From NCBI GenBank assembly GCA_011087605.1, contig JAALLE010000006.1, positions 1-64,000 of the forward strand: a stretch of DNA of 64,000 nt, given 5' to 3'. Positions 18,629 to 28,651 of the stretch are shown here, in pieces. How positions within the stretch are numbered: position 1 is the first letter of the stretch; the number at the start of each line of letters is the position of its first letter. The position numbers and the translations under genes were made by a program. Under the pieces are notes generated by a model that saw only the letters and a program-made list of their open reading frames with translations, was not told the origin of the DNA and did not search any database. Source of the stretch: Hyphomicrobiales bacterium. Lineage in GTDB: Bacteria; Pseudomonadota; Alphaproteobacteria; Rhizobiales; Rhizobiaceae.

Positions 18629-20280
18629 ATACCGTTTCGAACACCCGCTTGCAGGTCATGTGGAACCGTCTGTTATCAGTCGTGGAGGAACAAGGGCAGG
18701 CACTAATTCGGGCGGCCTTTAGCCCGATTGTGCGTGAATGTGGTGATATTTCCGCTGGTATATTTGACGTTAAGGGCCGAATGATTGCTCAGGCCGTCAC
18801 GGGAACGCCGGGACACATAAATACCATGGCCGAAGCGGTCATGACGTTGCGCAAACACTTCCCGATTGGTTCAATGCGGCCAGGCGATATTTACCTGACC
18901 AACGATCCCTGGATTGCTTCGGGCCACCTCAATGATTTCCTGCTGTTGATGCCCGTCTTCTATCAAGATTCGGTCATTGGATTCACTTCCTGCACCTCTC
19001 ATCTGGTTGATTTGGGTGGCCAAGGAATGGGCCCTGAAGGGAGCGATGTATTCGATGAGGGTCTGCGCATACCACTTTGCAAACTGCTGGACAAAGGCGA
19101 GATCAATCAACTTCTGCTCGAAATCGTCAAAGCAAATTCACGCGAACCAATTGCAAATGAAGGGGACATCTATGCGTTGATTGCCTGTTGCGAATCGGGT
19201 GCGAAGCGGCTGGTCGAGATGATGGATGAGTTCGGCATTGTCGACCTCGATACGCTTTCAAACTACATCATCGATACGTCGCGACGCGGGACTTATGACG
19301 CGATTTCTGATGTTCCCAAGGGTGTGTGGACGAGTACGCTCCGTGTTGATGGTTATGAGAAAGAGATCGAACTTAAAGCCAAACTGACAGTTGATGAAAA
19401 CTCGATGGTCCTTGATTTTGCAGGCACATCTGACTGTTCACAAAAGGGCATCAATGTCCCGTTGAACTATGCAACGGCTTATTCTGTTTTTGCTCTTCGA
19501 TGCATCATCGGGCCGGATATTCCAAACAATGCGGGTTCTCTGGAGCCGTTTATTGTCAAAGCGCCAAAGGGCTGCATTCTCAATGCACAGCCTCCTTCTC
19601 CCGTTGCCATGCGTCATACATTGGGACAGATGACGCCAGATTTGGTTTACGGCTGCCTTCATCAGGCTTTGCCCGGCAAGGTTCCAGCAGAAGGGGCCTC
19701 GTGCATGTACGATCTACCGATGCGCAGTGCGCCAGAAGTTGCCCAGAGGGGTGGAACGGTCTTCGCCCTTGAACCGGCCCACAATGGTGGGACAGGAGCA
19801 CGCCCCACAAAAGACGGATTGTCGGCAACGGCATTTCCCAGCGGCGTTTGGGGAAGCCAGGTTGAAATTACAGAAGCAAGCGTGCCTGTGATTATCAGGT
19901 CTCGTGAATTGCGGCGCGACAGTGGTGGTGCCGGCACCTTCCGCGGTGGATTGGGGCAGCGCATCGAGTTGCAATCGTCCAATGATCAACCGTTCGGTGT
20001 GTTTTTGTCTGTTGAGCGAATAAAGCACCCTGCAATGGGTCGTGATGGCGGATTGCCCGGTGCTCCGGGTCGGGTTCGGCTGGATGGTGGGACGGATCTC
20101 CCCGGTAAAGGAGAAGTTCGAGTGGCGCCAAACCAAACGTTGATTTTTGAAACTCCAGGTGGCGGGGGCTACGGGCCACCGGACAAGCGTGGACCTGACG
20201 CGATCGCTTCAGACATTGCAGAGGATTTTGTAAGTTTTGAAGTCGCACGCGACGTTTACGGGTGGGAGGAGGATAAATGA
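18625..20280 (+). CDS. Hydantoinase B/oxoprolinase family protein, HyuB-type
   Basis: GDIYLTNDPWIASGHLNDF, LDFAGTSDCSQKGINVPLNYA, GGGGYG; 4-bp overlap with previous gene. Confidence 0.95.
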   Translation: MNTVSNTRLQVMWNRLLSVVEEQGQALIRAAFSPIVRECGDISAGIFDVKGRMIAQAVTGTPGHINTMAEAVMTLRKHFPIGSMRPGDIYLTNDPWIASGHLNDFLLLMPVFYQDSVIGFTSCTSHLVDLGGQGMGPEGSDVFDEGLRIPLCKLLDKGEINQLLLEIVKANSREPIANEGDIYALIACCESGAKRLVEMMDEFGIVDLDTLSNYIIDTSRRGTYDAISDVPKGVWTSTLRVDGYEKEIELKAKLTVDENSMVLDFAGTSDCSQKGINVPLNYATAYSVFALRCIIGPDIPNNAGSLEPFIVKAPKGCILNAQPPSPVAMRHTLGQMTPDLVYGCLHQALPGKVPAEGASCMYDLPMRSAPEVAQRGGTVFALEPAHNGGTGARPTKDGLSATAFPSGVWGSQVEITEASVPVIIRSRELRRDSGGAGTFRGGLGQRIELQSSNDQPFGVFLSVERIKHPAMGRDGGLPGAPGRVRLDGGTDLPGKGEVRVAPNQTLIFETPGGGGYGPPDKRGPDAIASDIAEDFVSFEVARDVYGWEEDK

Positions 20281-21353
20281 CCAATCAACATATCGCGAAA
20301 ATGCCGCCTTATGCTTTGGCTGAATTTTCGGTTCCGAGCGGTGTTGTTATGACGTCATTGGCTCAAAATGAGAGCCTGAGAGCCCCAAGTCCTTTGGCAA
20401 TCAAAGCTGGTCAGGCCGCCCTTGTATCATCGGCAGCTTATCCAGATCCCGATTATCACATTCTGCGCACCAGCATCTCAAATGCGTATGGTGTTGATCC
20501 TGATCTGATCCTTTGTGGCGCGGGATCCATGGAACTGATCACTTGCATCACCCACGCTTTTGCCGGACCGAAAGCACGGGTCTTAACGTCGGAATACGGT
20601 TACGCGTTATTCAAAAACTCGGCCATGAAGGTTGCCGCGCCCTGCGATCTTGCAAGAGAAGTTAGCCAAGCCGTATCGACCAGCGCATTGTTGCAAGCCG
20701 TTACCTCTGAAACCCGGTTGTGCTTCCTGGCAAACCCTGGCAACCCAACTGGAACGGCTCTTTCTAACAATGAAATCAGAGAGTTTCGCACTCGTTTACC
20801 GGAGCACGTGCTGCTGATCGTTGATGAAGCTTATGGCGAATTCGCCCAAGCCCATGAACAACCACTTTTTGATCTGGTGGATCACGGTAACACGGTTATT
20901 TTGCGCACTTTTTCGAAGGCCTATGGACTGGCAGCTGGCAGAATTGGATGGGGACTTTTCCCTCCTGCTACGAGAGAGCAGGTGCAAAAGCTCATCATTC
21001 CAAGCAGTATCTGCACTGTTAGCGCGGCAATGGCGGAGGCTGCCGTGCAGGATCAGATCTACATGCAAGAGACCTGCAAAATGACCGCTCAGGTAAGAGA
21101 CGAATTCATTCGAGAAGTGAGATCGTTCAATTTGACTTGCGATGACAGTCATACAAATTTCGTTCTCATCAGATTTTCAAACAACGAAATGTCGAACGCT
21201 GCCGACGCTGCACTCCGGCAACAGGGGCTGGTTACGAGAGGCATGGGCGGATATGGTTTAGGCCATTGTCTGCGTGTAACCGTTGCGGCGCGCGAGGTGA
21301 TGACGACCGCCGCAGAAGTGCTGGAAAAATGGTCTCGGGAGTATCTGCGATGA
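20277..21353 (+). CDS. Class I/II PLP aminotransferase (histidinol-phosphate aminotransferase-like)
   Basis: FLANPGNPTGT, LIVDEAYGEF, VILRTFSKAYGLAAGRIGW. Confidence 0.92.
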   Translation: MTNQHIAKMPPYALAEFSVPSGVVMTSLAQNESLRAPSPLAIKAGQAALVSSAAYPDPDYHILRTSISNAYGVDPDLILCGAGSMELITCITHAFAGPKARVLTSEYGYALFKNSAMKVAAPCDLAREVSQAVSTSALLQAVTSETRLCFLANPGNPTGTALSNNEIREFRTRLPEHVLLIVDEAYGEFAQAHEQPLFDLVDHGNTVILRTFSKAYGLAAGRIGWGLFPPATREQVQKLIIPSSICTVSAAMAEAAVQDQIYMQETCKMTAQVRDEFIREVRSFNLTCDDSHTNFVLIRFSNNEMSNAADAALRQQGLVTRGMGGYGLGHCLRVTVAAREVMTTAAEVLEKWSREYLR

Positions 21354-22105
21354 CAGCAAGTTGGCCCTCGCGTGGAGACGCTCGCATTGGTGTGCTGGTA
21401 CCGTTCACCAACGTCAATATGGAATCAGATCTGAACCTGATGCGTTCTAACGGCGTGTCATTTCATTTCACGCGTATGGGGGGCTACGACGCGGGTGAGG
21501 TGCCTAACGCGGAGCAAATGGCCGGGCTTGGTTCATCTGAACTGGATGAGCCATTGACGCTGCTGGCCGGGGCACGTCCAGACTTGATTATGTATGGATG
21601 CACTTCCGCGACGCTCACTCATGGAACGCAGTTTGACCGCGACCTCGCAGTAAAGATCAAGTCAATCAGTGGGGCTCAATCTGTTACAGCGGCAGGTGCC
21701 CTTGTATTTGCGCTAAAATCACTGGCGGTAAGAAATATCGCATTCGCTTCTCCCTATACGCCTGACATCAACAAAGCGGCGATGGCCTTTTTGGGTGACA
21801 GCGGATTTAACATTCATTCGACAGCGGAGATGTCTGAAGAGCTTGGGAACTACGGGCAAGCGGAATTAACACCTGAAGATGTGTTCAAGCTTGGTATGCG
21901 TGCAGTGGATCCCGGCGCGGAGGCTCTTGTTCTGTCCTGCACCGAGATGCGTAGTGTCGAAACCATTCAGCGGCTGGAATCGGTATTGAACCTGCCTGTC
22001 ATCACATCAAACCAGGCTATGTTGTATCAGGCGATGAGCCTGCTTGAGCTTCCAGCGGAAAACATTGTTTTTGGGCGGCTATTCCAACATGGAGTGCTGT
22101 CATGA
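21350..22105 (+). CDS. Asp/Glu racemase superfamily protein (maleate isomerase/arylmalonate decarboxylase-like)
   Basis: RIGVLVPFTNVNMESDL, MYGCTSATLTHG, LVLSCTEMRS; start 21350 overlaps previous stop. Confidence 0.88.
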   Translation: MTASWPSRGDARIGVLVPFTNVNMESDLNLMRSNGVSFHFTRMGGYDAGEVPNAEQMAGLGSSELDEPLTLLAGARPDLIMYGCTSATLTHGTQFDRDLAVKIKSISGAQSVTAAGALVFALKSLAVRNIAFASPYTPDINKAAMAFLGDSGFNIHSTAEMSEELGNYGQAELTPEDVFKLGMRAVDPGAEALVLSCTEMRSVETIQRLESVLNLPVITSNQAMLYQAMSLLELPAENIVFGRLFQHGVLS

Positions 22106-23469
22106 CGTCAAAGACCGTGTTTGATGAAGTTGCAGACTTTGCATTCCTGCCGGCAGACAAGATTCCTCAAGATGTGCTGTCAGCTGCAGCTCTGTTACTG
22201 GTCGACACGATTGGGGTGGCTGCTGGAGCAGCTCATCTCCAGGCCGGGACTATCGCTCGCGAAATGGCCCTGGAATTGTTTCAGTCGGATAAAGAGAGCC
22301 AGGTGCCCATGATGTTCGATGGGCGTCTTGTGAGTAAAGCGGGAGCGGCGTTTGCAGGTGCAACACAGATTGACAATCTGGACGCCCATGACGGTTACAA
22401 CCCAACCAAAGGTCACATAGGATGCGCGGTTGTCCCGGCCTTGTTTGCCTTCGCTCATCGGGTTCCCGAACTCACTGGTCGGGACTCCTTGGCAGCGTTT
22501 GTGATCGCCTATGAGATTGCAACACGCGCGGCAATCGCATTGCATTCCACCGTCAGCGACTATCACACTTCCGGTGCCTGGAACGCTTTAGGGGTTGGTG
22601 CGATGGGGTGTCGGTTAAATGGAAGCTCCGCCATGCAACTGCGGCATGCCCTGGGCATCGCCGAATTTCATGGCCCTCGCAGCCAGATGATGCGGGAAAT
22701 TGCGACGCCAACAATGTTGCACGATGGATCCGGCATGGGAGCATTGGTCGGTGTTATGGCAAGCCAAATGGCAATGCGCGGATTTGAAGGCGCGCCGGCA
22801 ATTACCGTAGAAGCCTGCGGTGTTGCCGACATCTGGGCAGATCTTGGAACAAACTGGACGGTGCCGCTCAACTACATCAAACCCTATCCCATCTGCCGCT
22901 GGGCCCATGCTGCTATCGATGCTGTTCAGATTCTTCAGGCTGAAGAAAATTTTGACGCCAAAGACATCAGGCAAATCAAAGTCAAAACGTTTGGAGAGGC
23001 GGCGCGACTGTTTCCCGGCATGCCAGATACGACCTCAAAGGCGCAATACAGCCTTGCGTTTGCAGTTGCCAAGATGGTTCAGTTTGGCAGAATCGGCGTC
23101 GAGCACATCACCGGTGACGCGCTTGCAGATAACCAGACAGCAGACATCTTATCCAGGATTGTCATAGAGGAAGATGCGCGGCACAATCGCCGCTTTCCAG
23201 AATCCCGTTGGTCCGATCTCACAATTGAACTGACCAATGGTCGCGTGTTGAAATCTGGAGACGTTCATGCTCGAGGCGGGCCGGAATCACCCATGGACCT
23301 GAGCGAGATCGAACAAAAGTTTCATGGCTTGTGTCGTGCCTCAATCAGTGCTGCCAGAGCATCGGCTATTTGGGAAACGGGATTGAAATTGACGGAGCCG
23401 AATGCTCTTTTTCGCGAGCTGCTTGCCGAGGTTACTCCGATGGTTGACCGACCGGTAGTTCCAGGGTGA
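22102..23469 (+). CDS. MmgE/PrpD family protein
   Basis: LLLVDTIGVAAGAA, DAHDGYNPTKGHIGCAVVPALFA, PYPICRWAHAAIDA. Confidence 0.92.
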   Translation: MTSKTVFDEVADFAFLPADKIPQDVLSAAALLLVDTIGVAAGAAHLQAGTIAREMALELFQSDKESQVPMMFDGRLVSKAGAAFAGATQIDNLDAHDGYNPTKGHIGCAVVPALFAFAHRVPELTGRDSLAAFVIAYEIATRAAIALHSTVSDYHTSGAWNALGVGAMGCRLNGSSAMQLRHALGIAEFHGPRSQMMREIATPTMLHDGSGMGALVGVMASQMAMRGFEGAPAITVEACGVADIWADLGTNWTVPLNYIKPYPICRWAHAAIDAVQILQAEENFDAKDIRQIKVKTFGEAARLFPGMPDTTSKAQYSLAFAVAKMVQFGRIGVEHITGDALADNQTADILSRIVIEEDARHNRRFPESRWSDLTIELTNGRVLKSGDVHARGGPESPMDLSEIEQKFHGLCRASISAARASAIWETGLKLTEPNALFRELLAEVTPMVDRPVVPG

Positions 23470-24452
23470 GTGCTTTGAACAAAAAATCCAAACCACGCGT
23501 GATCATCCATGCGGCGAACACCAAACCGCTGTTAGCAAGACTTGGTGAAACACATCGCGACCTGGCCTCTGTCGGATGTGAAACCTATGAGGAACTACCT
23601 GCTTTAATCGGGTCGTTCAAACCGGATGTCGTCTATAGCATCCGCTTTGCCGGGTCGTCCGGTTTTCCTTCCGACGCGCTGCTGGGGCCAGATGGCCCTG
23701 CGTGGATATCAATCGGAGGATCCGGGGTTGATCATTTGGGCATTTGGGATCCGGACAAGGTGAGCGTCACGAATTCATCCGGCGTAGCCGCTGATATGAT
23801 GGCCGAATTCATCATGGGAGGCTTTCTTCATTTTTCCCTGGATATTCCAGGTCTTTTGCTCGATCAGAAGGAACGACTATGGCGGTCGGACCGTTTGATG
23901 ACGCCCCTGGCTGGGAAGACCTTGTTGATCATCGGACTGGGCTCCACCGGGATAGCACTCGCAAAAAAAGCCAAGGCGTTTGGAATGAATGTCGTTGGAA
24001 CGCGGGCCAACCCGAAACCAACCCCCTATGTTGATGAAACGTTTTCGGCAGACAGCCTGGGCAACTTGTTGCCGGAGGCAGACCTGATCGCCGTGTGCGC
24101 CCCGTTGCTAGCGAGCACGCGAGGTCTGATAAGGGAAGATGCCTTTAGTGCTATGAAGTCCGGCACGGTGTTGGCTGATGTGTCCAGAGGTGGAATTGTT
24201 TCGACTGACGCGTTGCTTCAGGCGCTCCATTCCGGCCAGATGAAAGGTGCCATATTAGATGTGTTCGAAACGGAACCATTGCCGCCAAATCATCCAATCT
24301 GGACGGCACCAAATGTAACAATCTCGCCCCACTGCTCCAGCGTCTTTGAAGGTTGGGAGATGGCATCCATGGATATGTTTATCGAAAACTTCAAAAACTG
24401 GATCGACGGAGATCCATTGGAAAATCTGGTTGATCCGATTTCCGGCTACTGA
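23466..24452 (+). CDS. D-2-hydroxyacid dehydrogenase family protein
   Basis: LLIIGLGSTGIALAKKAKAFGM, LADVSRGGIVSTDAL, GAILDVFETEPLPPNHPIW; GTG start, GTGA overlap. Confidence 0.92.
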   Translation: MSALNKKSKPRVIIHAANTKPLLARLGETHRDLASVGCETYEELPALIGSFKPDVVYSIRFAGSSGFPSDALLGPDGPAWISIGGSGVDHLGIWDPDKVSVTNSSGVAADMMAEFIMGGFLHFSLDIPGLLLDQKERLWRSDRLMTPLAGKTLLIIGLGSTGIALAKKAKAFGMNVVGTRANPKPTPYVDETFSADSLGNLLPEADLIAVCAPLLASTRGLIREDAFSAMKSGTVLADVSRGGIVSTDALLQALHSGQMKGAILDVFETEPLPPNHPIWTAPNVTISPHCSSVFEGWEMASMDMFIENFKNWIDGDPLENLVDPISGY

Positions 24453-24627
24453 ACGGACGCGAACATCGCAAAAGTATGGTTCCTGCCAAACGGCCAAGGT
24501 CGACCGTTGGCTCATGGTTGTTCCTTGGTGTTCTGAAGGTCCGCTTTGACGCGCACTGATCGGTAGTCACAGTGTTGGTTCAAGGTCCGATTATCACACC
24601 GTCGGAATCATAGCCTGAAAATATCGG

Positions 24628-25608
24628 CTAATTGGGAGCGGTTGTTCCCAACATTTTAGCTACCAAGGAGGGCTGGCTGCGAGAGCCCGTTTTGTCGAAA
24701 ATCCGGGTCAGGTGGGTTTTTGCAGTGCTGTTGCTGATACCGAGTTGTTTGGCAATCTTCGGAAGTGCTTGCCCGGATAACATCAAGGCCGCGACACGCA
24801 ATTGAGTGGGAGAGAGTTCATAGAGTTCGGCAGCCTCTTCCAGCCGCGACCTCTCATTGTCGGTGTCGCGAAATGTTACCAAAAGCATACCATCCCTGGC
24901 GGTGACCCAGACTATGTGCTGACCATCAGCGCTATCGCCACCAAGGATAATCGGGTCGGCCATCCTGCCACGCGGGTGCCGGATTGAAGGTCGTCGCTCA
25001 ATCACGGTGAGCGCGGAAAATCGTTTGACGGCTTTGCGAAGCCTTTTGTCGTCGGCGCCATATCGACCCCGCAAAAAAGCGCCACTTCTTGTTAACGCCG
25101 GATGATCGCCGAGTTCGCGCTTTGCCACATCATTCATCCATTCGATCCGGCAGGCGGTATCAATGCGGATGACCGGGAAGTCAAAATATTCAAGCGTTGT
25201 ATCACCATGGCCGGCCATCGAAATCCGCCATTGGCCATTGGTCTTTTCAAGAATCCTGATTTGATGGCTTAGACCGACAGTAACCGCCGGATCATCGGAT
25301 TTTAGGCCGTATTGATCGTAGGATGCCCAGGCCATCTCTCCTGAAATTCGAATCGAAAAATTTGTCCGGCGCATGGACTGTGCGGCCGTTGGATTGGGCT
25401 TGGGAAATTTTTCAAAAACCTCCTTGATTACGTCGTGGCCCGAAGCCCAGCCTTCCACGTAATCCATCACGCCACCCATCAGCGCGCCAAGGCGGCGAAT
25501 GCCTTCATCATATACCCAACAGTCAGCCCATGTTTCAAAGTCCCGGCTCAGAAACGCAGTCGTCTCGCGCTCGATGAGCTTGATGATGGCTTGTTTGTCG
25601 TTTGGCAT
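24628..25608 (-). CDS. SnoaL/NTF2-like domain fused to LuxR-type HTH regulator
   Basis: N-terminal NTF2-like fold signature (ETTAFLSRDFETWADCW..QWRISMAGHGD), C-terminal LSPTQLRVAALMLSGQALPKIAKQLGISNSTAKTHLTRIFDKTGSRSQ. Confidence 0.85.
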   Translation of the reverse strand: MPNDKQAIIKLIERETTAFLSRDFETWADCWVYDEGIRRLGALMGGVMDYVEGWASGHDVIKEVFEKFPKPNPTAAQSMRRTNFSIRISGEMAWASYDQYGLKSDDPAVTVGLSHQIRILEKTNGQWRISMAGHGDTTLEYFDFPVIRIDTACRIEWMNDVAKRELGDHPALTRSGAFLRGRYGADDKRLRKAVKRFSALTVIERRPSIRHPRGRMADPIILGGDSADGQHIVWVTARDGMLLVTFRDTDNERSRLEEAAELYELSPTQLRVAALMLSGQALPKIAKQLGISNSTAKTHLTRIFDKTGSRSQPSLVAKMLGTTAPN

Positions 25609-25630
25609 GGTGATGTACGGTTGTTGGTGT

Positions 25631-25864
25631 TCACCCAGTGTGTTTCAGCAGGTCACGGATTTCAACCGCATTGGCAGGCTTTTGAATTTTGCGGCGTGTC
25701 TCCACTGCGACACCGATGAGCCATGATCCAAACTTCATACAGGCGGCATACATTCTTGCAGATCTTTCGAAACTGAACGCGTTGTAGAACTGATCCTCGC
25801 CGTCACTGTCGCTATGTGGCTGCTTCTTGAGCAATTGCGCCCCCAATATCTGTGAGTAATCCAT
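25631..25864 (-). CDS. Small hypothetical protein
   Basis: ORF MDYSQILGAQLLKKQ..; start set at 25864, upstream GGAAGCA. Confidence 0.5.
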   Translation of the reverse strand: MDYSQILGAQLLKKQPHSDSDGEDQFYNAFSFERSARMYAACMKFGSWLIGVAVETRRKIQKPANAVEIRDLLKHTG

Positions 25865-26181
25865 GTTGCTTCCTTTCATGCCGGGCGAGTGCCCGTTCGA
25901 TGAGGTGAGGATAGCCTCGAATGGATTCTCAGTTTGTCAGCCAATCGGACGACAAATGGATCTTTTTAACATCTAACAAATATTGGGCAGAAAATGACGG
26001 GAAGATCTATTGCTGAGCCCATCGTGAGCGGATGATGAACAAACGACCTAACTTTCTAAGACACCAGGTTGAGTTCAGCATCTGGCAAGTCGGTTTCTGT
26101 CATGCAGATCGGTATGACTAGCTTTTGGCAGGTGGCTATGTCCCAAACCTGTAGCGGCAATGCGGCTTTATAACTTCCGGT

Positions 26182-27000
26182 CTAGCCAGGCTTTGAGATT
26201 GCAAAGCTGAACCGTCCAGACGAAAAGAAATGCTCTCCCCGGTCGTTTAGCTCTGCTTGTTCGTCAGCCCACAATTGCAACTCCTGGTTCGGTACGGTTC
26301 CCTGTCCTTTGATGTATGACATGATGAATGGAACCACCCCTGCTTCATAGCATCCATCGTACCGGTCTACATTCAATATGGGGAAATAGCTGACCTCACT
26401 TATATGCAATCCAGAATTACGAAGTCTTGCAGCAAGGGTTCTGGGCAACCCACTATCGGCACAATGAGGTGCGAATGCTTTCAAAACGCGATCCATCCTC
26501 TGAGCATTTTCGCTGTGCCACGACACGGCATCCCAATCGGTAGCCAGGATCAAACCGCGCCCGTTTTTTTTCAATACGCGAAAGACTTCGCTACAAAAGG
26601 TATCAATGTCGGGGACATATTCAGCAACCTGTGTGCTGACAACCACATCGAAACTGTCGTCATCAAACGGCAAAGCGGTCGCATCGGCAACCTCATAAGA
26701 TAGCCATGGGTGTTGAGATCTGGCCGTCGCGCGATCCACCATCTGTTGAGAGATATCCACTCCGGTAACGCTGCCTTCAGATCCGGTCGATGCTGCCATC
26801 GCCTCTGCGAGAAATCCCGGACCGCTTCCAATATCAAGAATGCTTTCGCCTTTTGAGATCGCCAGTCTGCAAAGTGTGTCTTGTCTTTGAGCAACAATAT
26901 CGGAGCCAAGATATACCGCCTCCAGTCGTTGGGCCGCGGCCTCGTCATATTCCATTCCAGACACCAATAAACTCCCCAAATAGCAACCCAGACAAATCAA
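26182..27000 (-). CDS. Class I SAM-dependent methyltransferase
   Basis: ILDIGSGPGFLAEAMA, VTGVDISQQMVDRA, DVVVSTQVAEYVPD. Confidence 0.92.
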   Translation of the reverse strand: MICLGCYLGSLLVSGMEYDEAAAQRLEAVYLGSDIVAQRQDTLCRLAISKGESILDIGSGPGFLAEAMAASTGSEGSVTGVDISQQMVDRATARSQHPWLSYEVADATALPFDDDSFDVVVSTQVAEYVPDIDTFCSEVFRVLKKNGRGLILATDWDAVSWHSENAQRMDRVLKAFAPHCADSGLPRTLAARLRNSGLHISEVSYFPILNVDRYDGCYEAGVVPFIMSYIKGQGTVPNQELQLWADEQAELNDRGEHFFSSGRFSFAISKPG

Positions 27001-27138
27001 CGTTAGGTCAATTTGCCGTTGGTGGAAACAATTTCCCGGTCTGTGATTGGTTTTCTTTTAGCCTTCGCGGATAGGTTGACCGTCAAGCCACGCACAAGGG
27101 AAATCTGATCTACTGACAACATCAATAGGAGAACAATT

Positions 27139-27621
27139 ATGGTCGGACCTATCAATTCAAATCGCCCGGTTCATGTACCTCAGGCATCTGCAACCGATGA
27201 GGCAGCGTCTGCCACCCGCGGTAAAAGTCAAATGAGCGTTGGTCATCGAGCCAAGGAGGCGCTCGCTACTAGATCAGATATGTACGACGTGAATTATGAT
27301 GCGCCCAATGCAATGGGTAAGCTCGCCTCGATGATCGCGAAAATGGAAGTGTCAGCAGTCTCTGTGCCGGACGCTCCCGTTGAGCCGGAAGGCGTCACTG
27401 TTGAGACGACGATTACGACAATTGTTGTGGACCCACCGGTTGAAGAATCCCCACCAGACGTGTTGCTGGATCTACCCGATGATGCAGAAATTGTTCTGGA
27501 CACCGAGGCTGACGAAACCGCAGCAGAGGTGATACTTGATGCTCTCGCCGAACCTGAAGACGCCGCTGAAGCACCGGTCGTTGCCGATCTGGTTCCGGAT
27601 GCTGAAGAGGAAGAGGTCTGA
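27139..27621 (+). CDS. Acidic Pro/Glu/Asp/Val-rich hypothetical protein
   Basis: AGGAG SD upstream; basic N-half, highly acidic C-half. Confidence 0.65.
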   Translation: MVGPINSNRPVHVPQASATDEAASATRGKSQMSVGHRAKEALATRSDMYDVNYDAPNAMGKLASMIAKMEVSAVSVPDAPVEPEGVTVETTITTIVVDPPVEESPPDVLLDLPDDAEIVLDTEADETAAEVILDALAEPEDAAEAPVVADLVPDAEEEEV

Positions 27622-27703
27622 GGTTTTCTTAGATTCAGTTGAAAGATGTATTTGACTGGTCGGGTCAGACGAGAATTGGGGAAAGAAAATCCAAAACTCT
27701 TTG

Positions 27704-28651
27704 CTAATTCTTTCGCCCACCAGCCAATACGATGACACCGACGATGATCGCGCCGGTCAGTATCAATCTAACGCCTGCAGAAAGACCAAATGTGTTGAGC
27801 ATGGTCACCAGCAAAAACATGAATAGCGAAGCGCCCCATAGCCCCGGCAGATTGGAATAACCACCAGCCACCGAGGTGCCGCCAATAACCACCACGGCAA
27901 TCGATGCCAGCAGATATTCGGCGCCCATGTTGAGTGAGGCGCCACCGGAAAATCCTGAAAGCACATAGCCACAAAATCCGGCTAATACGGCTGACAATAC
28001 GTAGGTTGCAAAGCGAATGAAATCGACGCGCACCCCTGCGAGTTTCGCCGCCCGTGGATTTTGCCCGATCGCCAACACGGATTTTCCATAAACCGTGCGG
28101 TGAAGAACCAGACCCATGAAAGCGGCAAGCGGCATCACGCAAATGGCCAGCAAGGGTACGCCGAGGATCTTGGTGGTTGAAAAATCAGCAAGCAGTGGCG
28201 GTGGTTTGATTTTCAACCCTCTTCCATAGGCGATGGCTGATGACTGAACCAGAAAACTGGAAGACAACGTGGCAATAATGGGTGGAATGCGCAGCAGGCG
28301 GATCAGGCCGTAATTGAACACCCCGACAGCTGCCCCGCAGGCCAGGGCTATCAGCAGTCCGGTCAGGATCATCGAGTTCTGGGAGTCGATAATCTTCATC
28401 GAGACCACACCGGCAAAGGTCATTGTTGCAGGAATTGACAAATCGACATTTCCCGGCCCGAGCGTAATGACATACATCTGGCCAATGCCAACAATCACCG
28501 AGAATGTTCCAAAGGACAGGGCCGCCGACAGGATTTCACCCGCTCCCTGGCCACCGGTAAATATGATGGTCGCAATCCACACGCAGGTGGCACCGATGAA
28601 GGCCCACAGCCATGGTTTTTCAGACAGTTTCATCAATGCGGAATGGGTCAT
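27704..28651 (-). CDS. ABC transporter permease (ribose/RbsC type)
   Basis: TM protein; GQMYVITLGPGNVDLS, GVRVDFIRFATYVLSAVLAGFCGYVLSGFSGGAS. Confidence 0.92.
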   Translation of the reverse strand: MTHSALMKLSEKPWLWAFIGATCVWIATIIFTGGQGAGEILSAALSFGTFSVIVGIGQMYVITLGPGNVDLSIPATMTFAGVVSMKIIDSQNSMILTGLLIALACGAAVGVFNYGLIRLLRIPPIIATLSSSFLVQSSAIAYGRGLKIKPPPLLADFSTTKILGVPLLAICVMPLAAFMGLVLHRTVYGKSVLAIGQNPRAAKLAGVRVDFIRFATYVLSAVLAGFCGYVLSGFSGGASLNMGAEYLLASIAVVVIGGTSVAGGYSNLPGLWGASLFMFLLVTMLNTFGLSAGVRLILTGAIIVGVIVLAGGRKN

